DNA of 64,000 nucleotides from Sphingomicrobium nitratireducens (GTDB lineage Bacteria > Pseudomonadota > Alphaproteobacteria > Sphingomonadales > Sphingomonadaceae). Numbering within the stretch: position 1 is the first letter of the stretch; each line of letters opens with the position of its first letter. The stretch is taken from NCBI RefSeq assembly GCF_026157035.1, contig NZ_JANJZA010000001.1, positions 723,001 through 787,000 of the forward strand. Reading direction: 5' to 3'. Positions 7,906-17,197 of the stretch are shown in pieces. A program made the position numbers and the translations under genes. A model generated the notes under the pieces. That model did no database searches. It was given only the letters and a program-made list of their open reading frames with translations, and was not told the DNA's origin.

Positions 7906-9234
7906 ATGAACCGCTTCACGCGCAACGCCATCGCCTGCACCCTTGCCGCCGCCATGCTTTCGGGCTGCGGCGTCTTCAAGAAGGGGACCAAGTCGACCCC
8001 GGTCCTCGGAGACCGCATCGCGGTGCTCAACACCGAGGCGGATATCGGCATCGACGCGGGGACCACGGCGCTGCCGATGGCGCTCGCGGCGCCGAGCGTG
8101 AATGCCAACTGGGAACAGTCGGGCGGCAACGCCGCCAGTTCGATGGGCCACCTTGCCTTGGGCCGCGAGCTCGGTCTCGCCTGGTCGCGTTCGATCGGTG
8201 AAGGCAACAGCTCCTCCGAACGTCTCGCGGCCTCGCCGATCGTGGTCGACGGCACCGTCTACACGATCGACACCGGCTCGGTCGTGCGCGGCTTCGATGC
8301 AGCCACTGGCGCGCCGAAGTGGGCGACCCCGTTCGGGATCGAGGAGGGCGGTGAAGCCGCGGTCTACGGCGGCGGTCTCGCCTATGGCGGCGGCTATGTC
8401 TTCGCGACCAACGGTCTCGGCCATGTCGTCGCGCTCGACCCCTCCAACGGCGGCATCGCCTGGCAGGTCAAGCCGTCGGGACCGCTGCGCGGCGCGCCGG
8501 GCTACGCCGACGGATCGCTCTACGCGATGACGCAGGACAACCAGATCGTCGCGCTCGACGCCTCGAACGGCACGGTCCGCTGGACCAACGCCGCCGCGCT
8601 CGAGATCGCGGGCGTGTTCGGCACCGCCACGCCCGCCATTGCACGCGGCACGGTCGTGGCCGGCTTTTCGTCGGGCGAACTGACCGCCTATCGCTACGAG
8701 AATGGCCGCGCGGTGTGGCAGGACACGCTGACGCGTACGCGCATCTCCACCTCGGTTTCCTCGCTGTCCGACATCGACGCCGATCCGGTGATCGATTCGG
8801 GCCAGGTCATCGCGATCGGGCAGGGCGGCCGCATGGTCGCGCTCGACATCCTGTCGGGCCAGCGCATGTGGGAACTCAACATCGCGGGCATGTCGACGCC
8901 TTATGTCGCGGGCGAATGGGTGTTCGCGGTGACCGAGGCGGCGCAGGTCATTGCCATCAATCGCGGCACCGGGCGCGTGCGCTGGATCAACCAGCTGCCG
9001 CGCTGGGAAAACGACAAGAAGAAGAAGGGCGCGCTCTTCTACGAAGGCCCGATCCTGGCGGGCGGTCGCCTCGTGCTGGTCGGCAACAATGGCGCGCTGA
9101 TCGAGATCGATCCCGACAGCGGCAGCTTCCTCACCCAGCGCGACATGGGCATCGAGGTCACGCTCCAGCCGGTGGTCGCCAACGAGACGCTCTACGTGCT
9201 CGGCAACGACGGCACGCTGCAGGCCTGGCGCTGA
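7906..9234 (+). CDS. bamB: outer membrane assembly lipoprotein BamB
   Basis: 442 aa. Signal peptide with lipobox LSGC, lipid-bearing Cys at residue 21, then Gly-Val-Phe rather than Asp after Cys, consistent with outer-membrane sorting. The body is a PQQ-type beta-propeller with repeated VxALDxxxGxxxW blades (for example VVALDPSNGGIAWQVK, IVALDASNGTVRWTN, MVALDILSGQRMWELN). It is the scaffold lipoprotein of the BAM complex that inserts beta-barrel proteins. The yfgM-bamB-der context supports the call. RBS GACGAGAAG precedes the ATG. Confidence 0.93.
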   Translation: MNRFTRNAIACTLAAAMLSGCGVFKKGTKSTPVLGDRIAVLNTEADIGIDAGTTALPMALAAPSVNANWEQSGGNAASSMGHLALGRELGLAWSRSIGEGNSSSERLAASPIVVDGTVYTIDTGSVVRGFDAATGAPKWATPFGIEEGGEAAVYGGGLAYGGGYVFATNGLGHVVALDPSNGGIAWQVKPSGPLRGAPGYADGSLYAMTQDNQIVALDASNGTVRWTNAAALEIAGVFGTATPAIARGTVVAGFSSGELTAYRYENGRAVWQDTLTRTRISTSVSSLSDIDADPVIDSGQVIAIGQGGRMVALDILSGQRMWELNIAGMSTPYVAGEWVFAVTEAAQVIAINRGTGRVRWINQLPRWENDKKKKGALFYEGPILAGGRLVLVGNNGALIEIDPDSGSFLTQRDMGIEVTLQPVVANETLYVLGNDGTLQAWR

Positions 9235-9290
9235 TCGCTCCAACTCGCGCTTGACGGGAACCTGCGGGGCGGGCAGGGCGCTGCCTCATC

Positions 9291-10664
9291 ATGCCCAAAC
9301 CCGTCGTCGCCATCGTCGGACGCCCCAATGTGGGCAAGTCGACCCTGTTCAACCGCCTCGTAGGCAAGCGCATCGCGCTCGTCGACGATCGGCCGGGCGT
9401 GACGCGCGACCGGCGCGAGGGTGACGCGCACCTGCTCGGGCTCGACTTCAAGCTGATCGACACGGCGGGCTTCGAGGACGAGGACGAACACACGCTTCCC
9501 GGTCGCATGCGCAAGCAGACCGAGGCGGCCGTCGCCGAGGCGGACGTCGCCCTGTTCGTGGTCGACGCGCGCGCCGGCGTGACCCCGCTCGACGAGGAAA
9601 TCGCCCGCTGGCTGCGCGGCTCGGACACGCCGATCGTGGTCGCCGCCAACAAGGCCGAGGGCAAGGCCGGGATGGAAGGCGCGATGGAGGCCTACAGCCT
9701 CGGGCTCGGCCAGCCGTTCGCGCTGTCGGCCGAACATGGCGAGGGCATCGTCGACCTGTTCGACGCGCTGCGTCCACATCTCGAACGCGAGGACGAGGAG
9801 CCGGTCGAGGCCGAGGACGAGGACCCGTTCGCCAAGCCGACCGGCCCATTGAAGCTCGCCATCGTCGGGCGCCCCAACGCCGGCAAGTCGACGCTGGTCA
9901 ACCGGATGATCGGCGAGGATCGCATGATCACCGGCCCCGAAGCCGGGATTACCCGCGACAGCATTACGCTCGACTGGGAGTGGGACGGGCGCAAGGTCCA
10001 GCTGGTGGACACGGCCGGCCTCAGGAAGCGCGCCAAGGTCGACGACAAGCTCGAACGCCTGTCGGCCGCCGACACCAAGCGCTCGATCGACATGGCCGAG
10101 GTGGTCGTGCTGCTGCTGGATGCGACCCGCGGGCTCGAGGCGCAGGACCTGCGCATCGCCGACCAGGTCCTCCAGGAAGGCCGCGCGCTGATGATCGCGA
10201 TCAACAAGTGGGACATTGCCGAGGGGGCTTCGGCGCTGTTCAACGGGGTTAAGGCTGCGCTGGTCGAGGGGCTCAGCCAGGTCAAGGACGTGCCGCTGTT
10301 CGCGGTCTCGGCCAAGACCGGCAAGGGCGTCGACCAGATGATGGAGGCCGCCTTCGTGCTGCGCGACCAGTGGTCGCAGCGCGTGCCGACCGGCGAACTC
10401 AACCGCTGGTTCGACGATGCGATCGAAGCGCACCAGCCACCCGCGCCCAAGGGGCAACGGATCAAGATGCGCTACATCACGCAGGTGAAGAGCCGTCCGC
10501 CGACCTTCGTCATCTTTGGCACGCGTCTCGACATGCTCCCGGCGAGCTACGTGCGCTATCTCGAGAATTCGATGCGCAAGGACCTCCAGCTCGGCCCGGT
10601 GCCGATCCGCGTCAATCTGCGCATGCAGAAGAACCCGTACCACCAGCGCGCGCGATCAACCTAA
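9291..10664 (+). CDS. der: ribosome-associated GTPase Der (EngA)
   Basis: 457 aa with two GTPase domains and a C-terminal KH-like domain, needed for 50S subunit maturation. First P-loop GRPNVGKS at 10-17 with NKAE; second P-loop GRPNAGKS near residue 190 with NKWD. An acidic linker (EDEEPVEAEDEDPF) separates the domains. The basic tail fits rRNA binding. 56 bp after bamB with a weak RBS, so probably the last gene of the yfgM-bamB-der transcript. Confidence 0.97.
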   Translation: MPKPVVAIVGRPNVGKSTLFNRLVGKRIALVDDRPGVTRDRREGDAHLLGLDFKLIDTAGFEDEDEHTLPGRMRKQTEAAVAEADVALFVVDARAGVTPLDEEIARWLRGSDTPIVVAANKAEGKAGMEGAMEAYSLGLGQPFALSAEHGEGIVDLFDALRPHLEREDEEPVEAEDEDPFAKPTGPLKLAIVGRPNAGKSTLVNRMIGEDRMITGPEAGITRDSITLDWEWDGRKVQLVDTAGLRKRAKVDDKLERLSAADTKRSIDMAEVVVLLLDATRGLEAQDLRIADQVLQEGRALMIAINKWDIAEGASALFNGVKAALVEGLSQVKDVPLFAVSAKTGKGVDQMMEAAFVLRDQWSQRVPTGELNRWFDDAIEAHQPPAPKGQRIKMRYITQVKSRPPTFVIFGTRLDMLPASYVRYLENSMRKDLQLGPVPIRVNLRMQKNPYHQRARST

Positions 10665-10738
10665 AATTTACCCTTCGGGCGTAGCCCTTGCCATGTGGAA
10701 CCAGCCCGCGTGACGGCGGGCACGACAAGGTGAGACGA

Positions 10739-11179
10739 GTGGACGAAGGCCACGACATTGTAGATTGGGCGCATTTCGAGCGCAGCCGGTCCGAACTGGG
10801 TCCCGGCTTTATCCGGATTCTGGGCTATTTTCGCGAAGATGGCGAAAAGAGCCTAGAGGCGATCGAGCGCGCGATGCACGCCGAGGACACGGTCGCGCTG
10901 ATCATCCCGGCGCACACGCTCAAGGGCGAAAGCCGCCAGTTCGGCGCGATTCCCATGTCCGATGTGGCCGAAAAGATCGAAAACGTCGCCCGCCACTGCG
11001 TCGAAACCGGACGCTTCCCGGACGAACTCATTCCCGACGTCGTCCAGCTCAAGCGCCTGTTCCAACAGACCGTCGACCTGTTCGACAAGGCCACCAACCC
11101 GCTCCAGCAGCGCCCGCAGCGCGGTGGCGGGTTCGGTCGTCGCGTCGCCAATTCGAGCTTCGGCCGCGCGGGCACCTGA
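10739..11179 (+). CDS. Hpt-domain phosphotransfer protein
   Basis: 146 aa from GTG 10739, chosen because AAGGTGAG lies just upstream; a longer frame from 10688 lacks an RBS. Helical Hpt fold with phosphorylatable H59 in PAHTLKGESRQFG, followed by a second helix pair and a disordered basic tail ending in GRVANSSFGRAGT-like sequence. It would carry phosphate between a hybrid kinase and a response regulator. No kinase or regulator adjoins it, so partners are elsewhere; the receiver protein at 2.8-3.2 kb is one possibility. Confidence 0.85.
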   Translation: MDEGHDIVDWAHFERSRSELGPGFIRILGYFREDGEKSLEAIERAMHAEDTVALIIPAHTLKGESRQFGAIPMSDVAEKIENVARHCVETGRFPDELIPDVVQLKRLFQQTVDLFDKATNPLQQRPQRGGGFGRRVANSSFGRAGT

Positions 11180-11195
11180 CCCGCCGGAACCCGCA

Positions 11196-11229
11196 ACGAA
11201 TAAGGGCGCCCCGCGGGGCGCCCTTTTCG
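11196..11229 (+). terminator. bidirectional intrinsic terminator
   Basis: Palindromic stem GGGCGCCCC/GGGGCGCCC flanked by AA and TTTT, extended by ACGAA/TTCGT. It separates the convergent Hpt gene and the last DUF418 gene and can serve both. Confidence 0.85.
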
Positions 11230-11231
11230 TA

Positions 11232-12503
11232 TCAGCCTTCGACCGCGAGCGGTGGTGCCTCGCGGCGCACCATCGGCTGCAGCGATAGACGGCTGAGGCT
11301 ACGCCAGATCCATTCGAGCGGCCCGTAGTGGAAACGTTCGAGCCAGGGCTTCGACCACAGCAGCATCAGTGCCCACATCGGCAGCACGAACAGGAACATG
11401 CTCGCGCGCGAGAACTCCGCGAACAAGTTGCCGCCATAGCCGTAGAAGACGCTGGTCATCACGATCGAGGTGCCCAGATAGTTGGAAAAGGCCATGCGTC
11501 CGGCCGCCGCGATGCGGCTTGCCAGCTCGCCCTCGATCGCGCGCTTGGCCAGCAGGATGACCAGCGCCGCCCAGCCGACGGCCGCGATGATCTGGAGCGG
11601 CATCGAGAACGTGTTGCCCAGCATCATCGCCTCGAGGGTGAAGTCCGCGCCGATCATGTACTGGCCGACCAGCGCCGAGCCGCCCAGGCCGATCGCCAGG
11701 CAGACGATCATCACCTTGCGGTAGCGCGCACTTTCCCAAGCGCCGGTGAGGAAGCCGTTCCGGAACAGCCACATGCCGGTCAGCATGATGCCGATGGTCA
11801 CGGGCAGGCCCTGCGCGGACAGGGTCAGCATCTTGAATCGTTCCTCGATGAAGCGATGCTCCATGATGCCCTGGTAGTCGCCCTTCATGCGCGCGATCTC
11901 GGCCGCGATCCCGCTCGTGTCGGTGCCGAAGAAGCGCTCCATGAGCTTCATGCTCTTCTCGATCTCGGCAAATTGCTCGGCCGGGACCATGGCGGGGTTG
12001 GCGAGCACCGCGACGAGGCCCATCATCTGCACCATCGAGAAGACGAACATGACCGCAAGAATGCCGATCGCCCAGTTGCGCAGCACCTTGGCGCTGTTGT
12101 TGCGCCACAGGAAAAGGAGCACGCCCGCCATCGCGTACATGGCGAGGATGTCACCCCACCAGATGAACCAGTAGTGGATCATACCGAACACGAAGAGCCA
12201 GAGCATGCGGCTGTAATGCGCGAAGACGCTGCTGCGCGCGCTGGCCTGGGCGCGTTCGATGACGAGCAGGGTCGAGGCACCGAACAGGATCGAGAACAGT
12301 CCGCGCATCTTGCCGTCGAACAGGATGAAGTTGCCGTACCAGGCGGCGAGATCGATGCCGCTGTCCCCGCCATAGGCATTGGGATTGAAGTAGGCGCCCA
12401 TCGGCAGAGAGAAGGCGTAGATGTTCATCGCGAGGATGCCCATCACGGCAATCCCGCGAACGATGTCGAGCGTCAGGATGCGTTGCCGCGACGTCGTGGC
12501 CAT
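11232..12503 (-). CDS. DUF418 membrane protein, array copy 1 (most distal)
   Basis: 423 aa polytopic membrane protein with roughly ten hydrophobic segments. Family marks: N-terminal RILTLDIVRGIAVMGILAMN, FSILFGAS, FIWWGDILAMYA, and the C-terminal YGPLEWIWRSLSRLSLQPM. DUF418 (YeiB-type) proteins are of unknown function; the LDxxRG opening resembles the acyltransferase-3/HGSNAT superfamily, so acyl transfer across the membrane is a reasonable but unproven idea. RBS AAGGGGGAA precedes ATG. It is the nearest relative of copy 2, 29 bp upstream. Last gene of the array, followed by the terminator at 11196-11229. Confidence 0.88.
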   Translation of the reverse strand: MATTSRQRILTLDIVRGIAVMGILAMNIYAFSLPMGAYFNPNAYGGDSGIDLAAWYGNFILFDGKMRGLFSILFGASTLLVIERAQASARSSVFAHYSRMLWLFVFGMIHYWFIWWGDILAMYAMAGVLLFLWRNNSAKVLRNWAIGILAVMFVFSMVQMMGLVAVLANPAMVPAEQFAEIEKSMKLMERFFGTDTSGIAAEIARMKGDYQGIMEHRFIEERFKMLTLSAQGLPVTIGIMLTGMWLFRNGFLTGAWESARYRKVMIVCLAIGLGGSALVGQYMIGADFTLEAMMLGNTFSMPLQIIAAVGWAALVILLAKRAIEGELASRIAAAGRMAFSNYLGTSIVMTSVFYGYGGNLFAEFSRASMFLFVLPMWALMLLWSKPWLERFHYGPLEWIWRSLSRLSLQPMVRREAPPLAVEG

Positions 12504-12532
12504 GTCGTATTCCCCCTTCTGTCAGGCTCGGC

Positions 12533-13780
12533 TCAGCCGATCTTCCTGATCATCGGCTGCACGCTAAAACGCGAAAGGCTTCGCCACAACCATTCGAGCG
12601 GTCCGTAGTGGAACCGGTCGAGCCACGGCTTCGACCACAACAGCATCAGCGCCCACATGCCCAGCACGAACAAATAGAGCGCCGAACGCGAGAAGTTGCC
12701 GTAAAGGCCGAGACCCTGCCCGTAGAAGATGGTGGTCATCACGATCGAGGTCGTCAGGTAGTTGGTGAACGCCATCCGCCCCGCCGCTCCCACGCGTGCC
12801 GCGATCCCGCCCTGGAGGTTGCGCTTGGCGAGAAGGATGATCAGTGCCGCCCAGCCGATCGCCATCAGGACGTCGGCCGGCATCGAGAGCACCATCGAGG
12901 ACATGAAGACTGTAACCGGCGCATAGCCCGAGGCGACCTGCAGCCATACCAGCATCGAGAGGATCGGGACCCCGATGCCGAACGCCACGATCGCCCAGCG
13001 GCGATAGCGTTCGCGCGACCATTCGCCCGTCAGCATGCCCGAGCGGAACAGCGCCATCCCGATCAGCATCAGGCCGAGCGTCTCGGGCAGCATGCCGATC
13101 GCGTTCTTGAACGGCTTGAAGCGCCATTCGACGAAACGCTGGTGGGTGATGGTCGCGTAATCCGAGCGGTAGTGGTCGAGATCCTCGAGCACCTTGCGCT
13201 GATCGTCGCCGAAATATTCCTCGAGCTTGTCGAGACCCTTTTCGGCCTGCTGGGTCTGTTCGGGCGGGAGGCGCCCGGCCTCCGCCATGGTCAGCCCGAA
13301 ACTCTGCAGCCCCATGAACAGGAATCCGACGGTCAGCAGCCCGAGCGCCCAGTTGCGCAGCACCTTCACGCTATTGTTGCGCCACAGGAACAGGAGCAGT
13401 CCCGTGATCGCGTAGAGCGCGAGAATGTCGCCCCACCAGATGAACCAGAAATGCGCGCACCCGAACGCGAGCAGCCAGATCATGCGACTGTAATGCGCCA
13501 GTGCGGGGGCGCGCCCCGACGCCTTGGCGCGTTCGATCACCAGCAGGGTCGAAGCGCCGAACAGGATCGAGAAGAGCCCGCGCATCTTGCTGTCGAAAAT
13601 CACGAAGTTGAACGCCCAGGCGAACCAGTCGAGACCGGAATCGCCGCCATAGGCGGTCGGGTTGAAGTACATCGCCTCCGGTCCGGCGAAGGCATAGATG
13701 TTCATTGCCAGGATGCCCATCACGGCGACCCCGCGCACGATGTCGAGAGTCAGGATCCGGTCGCGCGTCGTGGTCGCCAT
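12533..13780 (-). CDS. DUF418 membrane protein, array copy 2
   Basis: 415 aa. Starts MATTTRDRILTLDIVRG and shares long near-identical blocks with copy 1: YGGDSG, KMRGLFSILFGASTLLVIER, FIWWGDIL, LFLWRNNSxKVLRNWA, and the closing YGPLEWLWRSLSRFSVQPM. The middle periplasmic-looking region (about residues 165-230) differs most. Only 25 bp separates it from copy 3, so it is in the same transcript. Unknown function; see copy 1 for the family. Confidence 0.88.
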   Translation of the reverse strand: MATTTRDRILTLDIVRGVAVMGILAMNIYAFAGPEAMYFNPTAYGGDSGLDWFAWAFNFVIFDSKMRGLFSILFGASTLLVIERAKASGRAPALAHYSRMIWLLAFGCAHFWFIWWGDILALYAITGLLLFLWRNNSVKVLRNWALGLLTVGFLFMGLQSFGLTMAEAGRLPPEQTQQAEKGLDKLEEYFGDDQRKVLEDLDHYRSDYATITHQRFVEWRFKPFKNAIGMLPETLGLMLIGMALFRSGMLTGEWSRERYRRWAIVAFGIGVPILSMLVWLQVASGYAPVTVFMSSMVLSMPADVLMAIGWAALIILLAKRNLQGGIAARVGAAGRMAFTNYLTTSIVMTTIFYGQGLGLYGNFSRSALYLFVLGMWALMLLWSKPWLDRFHYGPLEWLWRSLSRFSVQPMIRKIG

Positions 13781-13805
13781 GAGGTTCTTTCCGAGCGTTG
13801 CGAGT

Positions 13806-15098
13806 TTACTGGGCGGCAGCCGGTGCGGCGAGGGCAGGGGCGGCCTTGCGCATCGGCTGGATTTCCCAGCGCGCGAGGCTGCGCCACACCCATTCGAGCG
13901 GACCGTAGCGGTAGCGGTCGAGCCACCACTTCGAACCGACCAGCATCGCCAGCCACAGTACCGGCACGAAGTACAGCCATGCGGTGCCGCGCGTCAGTTC
14001 GCCGAACTGGCCAAGCCCGAAGCCGAACATGATCGGGGTCATCACCAGCGTCGCGCCCAGATAGTTGGTGAACGCCATGCGCCCGGCGGCCGCGAGACGG
14101 GTCGAGAGCCAGTTCATGCCGCCGCGGATCCACAGGATCATCAGCGCGGCATAGCCGATCGCCATGATCGGCCGCGTCGGCAGCGTCAGCAGGCTGCGCC
14201 CCACCCCGGTGTGCATCGGCGAATAATTGCCCGCCGCGATCCAGGCGGCGACCGCGATTGTGAAGAGCGCGCTTCCGCCCCAGCCCCACAGCGCCCACTT
14301 GCGATAGGTCCGTTCGTCTCGCTCGCCGGTCAGGAAACCGGCGCGGTAGAGACCCATGCCGAGCAGCATCAGGCCCAGCGTTTCGGGCAGAAGGAACACC
14401 GACACCATGAACGGCTGGGCAAGGTGATTGGACACCTGTTCCTCGGTGTGGGTGATGAGGTTGGCGTGGATCGCCTTGGCCTCGTCGAAGACCTCCCGGG
14501 GCGGTCCGCCATCCTCTTTCGCGATCATCTCCTCGAGTGTCGGCGCGGGCTTGCCCGCCTCGATAGCCTCGGTCTGCGCCTTGGCCAGTTCGGCCTGCAT
14601 CTGCTGATAGTTCTGGTATCCCATGAACATCGAGAAGCCGAGGTTGAACGTCAGGAAGGCCGCGGCCCAGATCAGCAGCACCTTGGCGCTGCGGCGCCAC
14701 CAGAAGTAGGCGATCCCGCCGATCAGCGCGTAGTGCGAGAGGATGTCGCCCCACCAGAACACGTAATAGTGGAGGAGGCCGATCACGAGCAGCCAGAAGA
14801 TGCGCGCATAGTGGACCTTGGCGCCCGAGCGCCCGGCCGCGACCGCGCGGTCGACCACCAGCAGCATCGAGGCGCCGAACAGCATCGAGAAGAGACTGCG
14901 CAGCTTGCCGTCGACGAGGACGAAATTGACCAGATACATGATGTGGTCGCCAAGGCCGTCGAAGCCCTGGAGCGTGGGGACGAAATAGACGCCCTGCATG
15001 AAGCTCATGCCGATGATGTTGACCGAGAAAATGCCGAGCACCGCGAGGCCGCGGATGAGATCGAGCGAGATGATCCGGTCGGGTTGCGTGGTGGCCAT
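13806..15098 (-). CDS. DUF418 membrane protein, array copy 3
   Basis: 430 aa, ATG with AGGGAGGGG upstream. Same frame as the other copies: RIISLDLIRGLAVLGIFSVN, FSMLFGAS, FWWGDILSHYA, YGPLEWVWRSLARWEIQPM. It shares the IFSVNI(I/V)GM and GFxGLGD variants with copy 4 rather than copies 1 and 2. It has a longer charged loop (about 165-215, with TEAIEAGKPAPTLEEM) and an Ala/Pro-rich C-terminal tail after the conserved motif. Unknown function. Confidence 0.87.
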   Translation of the reverse strand: MATTQPDRIISLDLIRGLAVLGIFSVNIIGMSFMQGVYFVPTLQGFDGLGDHIMYLVNFVLVDGKLRSLFSMLFGASMLLVVDRAVAAGRSGAKVHYARIFWLLVIGLLHYYVFWWGDILSHYALIGGIAYFWWRRSAKVLLIWAAAFLTFNLGFSMFMGYQNYQQMQAELAKAQTEAIEAGKPAPTLEEMIAKEDGGPPREVFDEAKAIHANLITHTEEQVSNHLAQPFMVSVFLLPETLGLMLLGMGLYRAGFLTGERDERTYRKWALWGWGGSALFTIAVAAWIAAGNYSPMHTGVGRSLLTLPTRPIMAIGYAALMILWIRGGMNWLSTRLAAAGRMAFTNYLGATLVMTPIMFGFGLGQFGELTRGTAWLYFVPVLWLAMLVGSKWWLDRYRYGPLEWVWRSLARWEIQPMRKAAPALAAPAAAQ

Positions 15099-15160
15099 GA
15101 GGGCCCCTCCCTTGTTGCGCTTCCGCGGCCTTCATAGGCTCTTGCGCCGCCATGCGCGCC

Positions 15161-15187
15161 GCCCGTTCGACGGATGGCCGAACGGGC
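15161..15187. repeat. inverted repeat between DUF418 copies 4 and 3
   Basis: GCCCGTTCG and its exact complement CGAACGGGC around an 8-nt loop, inside the 100-bp gap. There is no T-tract on either side, so it is not a classical terminator; it could stabilise or process the mRNA. Confidence 0.5.
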
Positions 15188-15198
15188 GCAAGACGGCG

Positions 15199-16446
15199 TC
15201 AGGCTGCGGGCTGCGCTCGACGAAGCGGCTGGACCTGCCCACGCGCGATGCTGCGCCACAGCCATTCGAGGGGCCCGTACCGGTAATGCTGCAGCCACCA
15301 CGGCGACCACAGCAGCATCAGCGCCCACACCGCCGGCACGAAGAACAGCCAAAGCTGGCCGCGGCTCAATTCGTCATAGAGGCCGAGCCCCCAGCCCTGG
15401 AAAACAGGGACCATCAGGAGCGAGGCGCCTAGATAGTTGCTGAACGCCGTCCGGCCCACGGCGGCGATACGTTCTCCGAGCGCCCCGACCCGGCGGAAGA
15501 GGAGGATGATCAGCGCGGCATAGCCGATCGCCATCGGCACGCGAAACAGCGTCTGCCAGGCGTTGCGCGCCGCAAAGGTCCATTCGAACCCGAAGTCCTT
15601 TTGCCAGACGAGGAGGCCGAGCGCCGCCGACAGCACGATCCCCCCGCCCGCGGCCCAGATCGCCCAGCGCCGGTAGACGCTGTCGCGCATTGCGCCCGAC
15701 AAGAAGCCCATCCTGTAGAGCGCCATCCCGACGAGCATCGTGCCCAGCAGTTCGCCGACCCAGAACAGGATCGAGAGATGCGGTTGCCATCCCTGCCCGA
15801 TCCCGTCGCGCAGATAGGCGGCGGGATTCTCTTCCTTCTCCGCTTCCTCGGCAATGTGCTCGGGCGAGGGATCGAGGCTTTCGAGCATGGACTCGACTTG
15901 TTCGCGCCGGTCGCCCTCGAGCGTGCCCGAGCGTAGTTCCTCGGCCGCTCGGAACTGGTCGGGCACCGGGAAACTGTTGACGAGGCCCGCGTTGATGACG
16001 AGCAGCACGACCGCCCAGATGAGGATCGTCTTGGTCTTCCGGTTGCGCCACAGAAAGATGAGCAATCCGCCGAGCGCGTACTCGGTCAGGATGTCGCCCT
16101 GCCAGACGAGGTAGAAGTGCGCGAGCCCGAACAGGAGCAGGGTGATCATGCGCGCATAATGGGCACGGCCCGCCTTGCGCCCGGCCTCGATCGAACGCTC
16201 GATGACGAGCAGGCTCGAGGCGCCGAACAGCAAGGTGAAAAGCGTGCGCATCTTGCCGTCGACGAGGATGAAGTTGGCAAGCCACATCAGCTTGTCGCCG
16301 AGCCCCTCGAAACCGAAAGCGGGAGGGTGGGAATAGGCAGGTCCGTAGAGACCCATGCCCACGATGTTGACCGAGAAGATTCCCATCACCGCGATGCCGC
16401 GGACGAGATCGAGCGTGACGATCCTGATCGGTGAAGTCGTCGCCAT
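15199..16446 (-). CDS. DUF418 membrane protein, array copy 4 (first of the array)
   Basis: 415 aa from ATG 16446, chosen because GGGGGGAA lies 5 nt upstream; an in-frame GTG 15 bp earlier overlaps that RBS. Blocks: RIVTLDLVRGIAVMGIFSVN, LLFGASSLLVIER, LVWQGDILTEYA (Gln replaces the second Trp of WWGD), YGPLEWLWRSIARGQVQP. It is promoter-proximal: TTGACC and TTGCCA hexamers lie 40-55 bp upstream on the minus strand, without a clear -10. Unknown function; closest to copy 3. Confidence 0.87.
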   Translation of the reverse strand: MATTSPIRIVTLDLVRGIAVMGIFSVNIVGMGLYGPAYSHPPAFGFEGLGDKLMWLANFILVDGKMRTLFTLLFGASSLLVIERSIEAGRKAGRAHYARMITLLLFGLAHFYLVWQGDILTEYALGGLLIFLWRNRKTKTILIWAVVLLVINAGLVNSFPVPDQFRAAEELRSGTLEGDRREQVESMLESLDPSPEHIAEEAEKEENPAAYLRDGIGQGWQPHLSILFWVGELLGTMLVGMALYRMGFLSGAMRDSVYRRWAIWAAGGGIVLSAALGLLVWQKDFGFEWTFAARNAWQTLFRVPMAIGYAALIILLFRRVGALGERIAAVGRTAFSNYLGASLLMVPVFQGWGLGLYDELSRGQLWLFFVPAVWALMLLWSPWWLQHYRYGPLEWLWRSIARGQVQPLRRAQPAA

Positions 16447-16514
16447 GGATATTCCCCCCACTGTCGAGGAGGGAGCCTAACTTCGGTCAAGCCCTTGGCA
16501 AGCGCTTCCTGCGC

Positions 16515-17189
16515 TCAGAGCCAACTGGTGATCTGCTCGAGCGGCTTCTTTTTCGTCGCGTGGACGGGCACGGTTGCGCCTTCGGCGGGAAGCCCTGCGA
16601 CGATGATCATTACCGGCTTCTCGTCGTCGGGACGCCCGCAAATCTCGCGCAGGAACCCCATCGGCGAGGGCGTATGGGTTAGCGTCGCCAGCCCCGCCTG
16701 GTGAAGCGCGGCAAGGAGGAAACCGCAGGCGATGCCGACGCTCTCGGTGACGTAATAGTTCTGCTTCTTCTCGCCCGGCTCGATCCCGCCCTTGCGCTGT
16801 CCGAACACGACGATGAGGTAAGGGGCGATGTCGAGGAATTCCTTGTCCTCGTCGGTACCGATGGGCGCCAGCGCTTCGAGCCATTCCTGCCCCGCCTTGC
16901 CCGCGTAGAAGTTGGCCTCCTCTTCCTCGGCGGCGAGGCGGATGCGGTGCTTGAGCTCGGCGCTTTCGACGACCGCGAAATGCCACGGCTGGTGGTTGGC
17001 CCCGTTGGGCGCGGTGCCCGCGGCGCGGATCGCTTCCTCGATTACTTCGCGCGGGACGGGCGTGTCGGCGAACATGCGGCACGAGCGCCGCTCGCGGATC
17101 GTCTCGTAGAAGGCGCGCGCCGCCGCGACCCGCTCCACGTCCGTCAGGTCGGGAAGCTGGGTATAGGGAACGGACGGCACCTCTTTCAT
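16515..17189 (-). CDS. nitroreductase-family flavoprotein (iodotyrosine deiodinase-like)
   Basis: 224 aa FMN-binding nitroreductase fold. Blocks: [16 protein letters not shown] (FMN phosphate-binding Arg-Arg-Ser), [12 protein letters not shown], and the C-terminal [18 protein letters not shown]. The ANHQPWHF type of motif and the loop with [20 protein letters not shown] resemble the iodotyrosine deiodinase/NfnB-like branch more than the NfsA/NfsB branch. The substrate is unknown. It lies 8 bp after purL on the same strand, so it is probably cotranscribed, though the functional link is unclear. Confidence 0.88.
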   Translation of the reverse strand: MKEVPSVPYTQLPDLTDVERVAAARAFYETIRERRSCRMFADTPVPREVIEEAIRAAGTAPNGANHQPWHFAVVESAELKHRIRLAAEEEEANFYAGKAGQEWLEALAPIGTDEDKEFLDIAPYLIVVFGQRKGGIEPGEKKQNYYVTESVGIACGFLLAALHQAGLATLTHTPSPMGFLREICGRPDDEKPVMIIVAGLPAEGATVPVHATKKKPLEQITSWL

Positions 17190-17197
17190 AAGCGCGC

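Noticed and set aside
7624-9243. 539-codon minus-strand frame opposite the yfgM-like gene and bamB
   Set aside because: Arg/Ala/Asp-rich shadow frame crossing two real genes.
11328-14032. Long plus-strand open frames opposite the DUF418 genes (for example 11328-12608 and 12608-14032)
   Set aside because: Their products are His/Arg/Gln-rich without domain logic, and they mirror the codon bias of the real minus-strand membrane genes, which have RBSs and conserved motifs.
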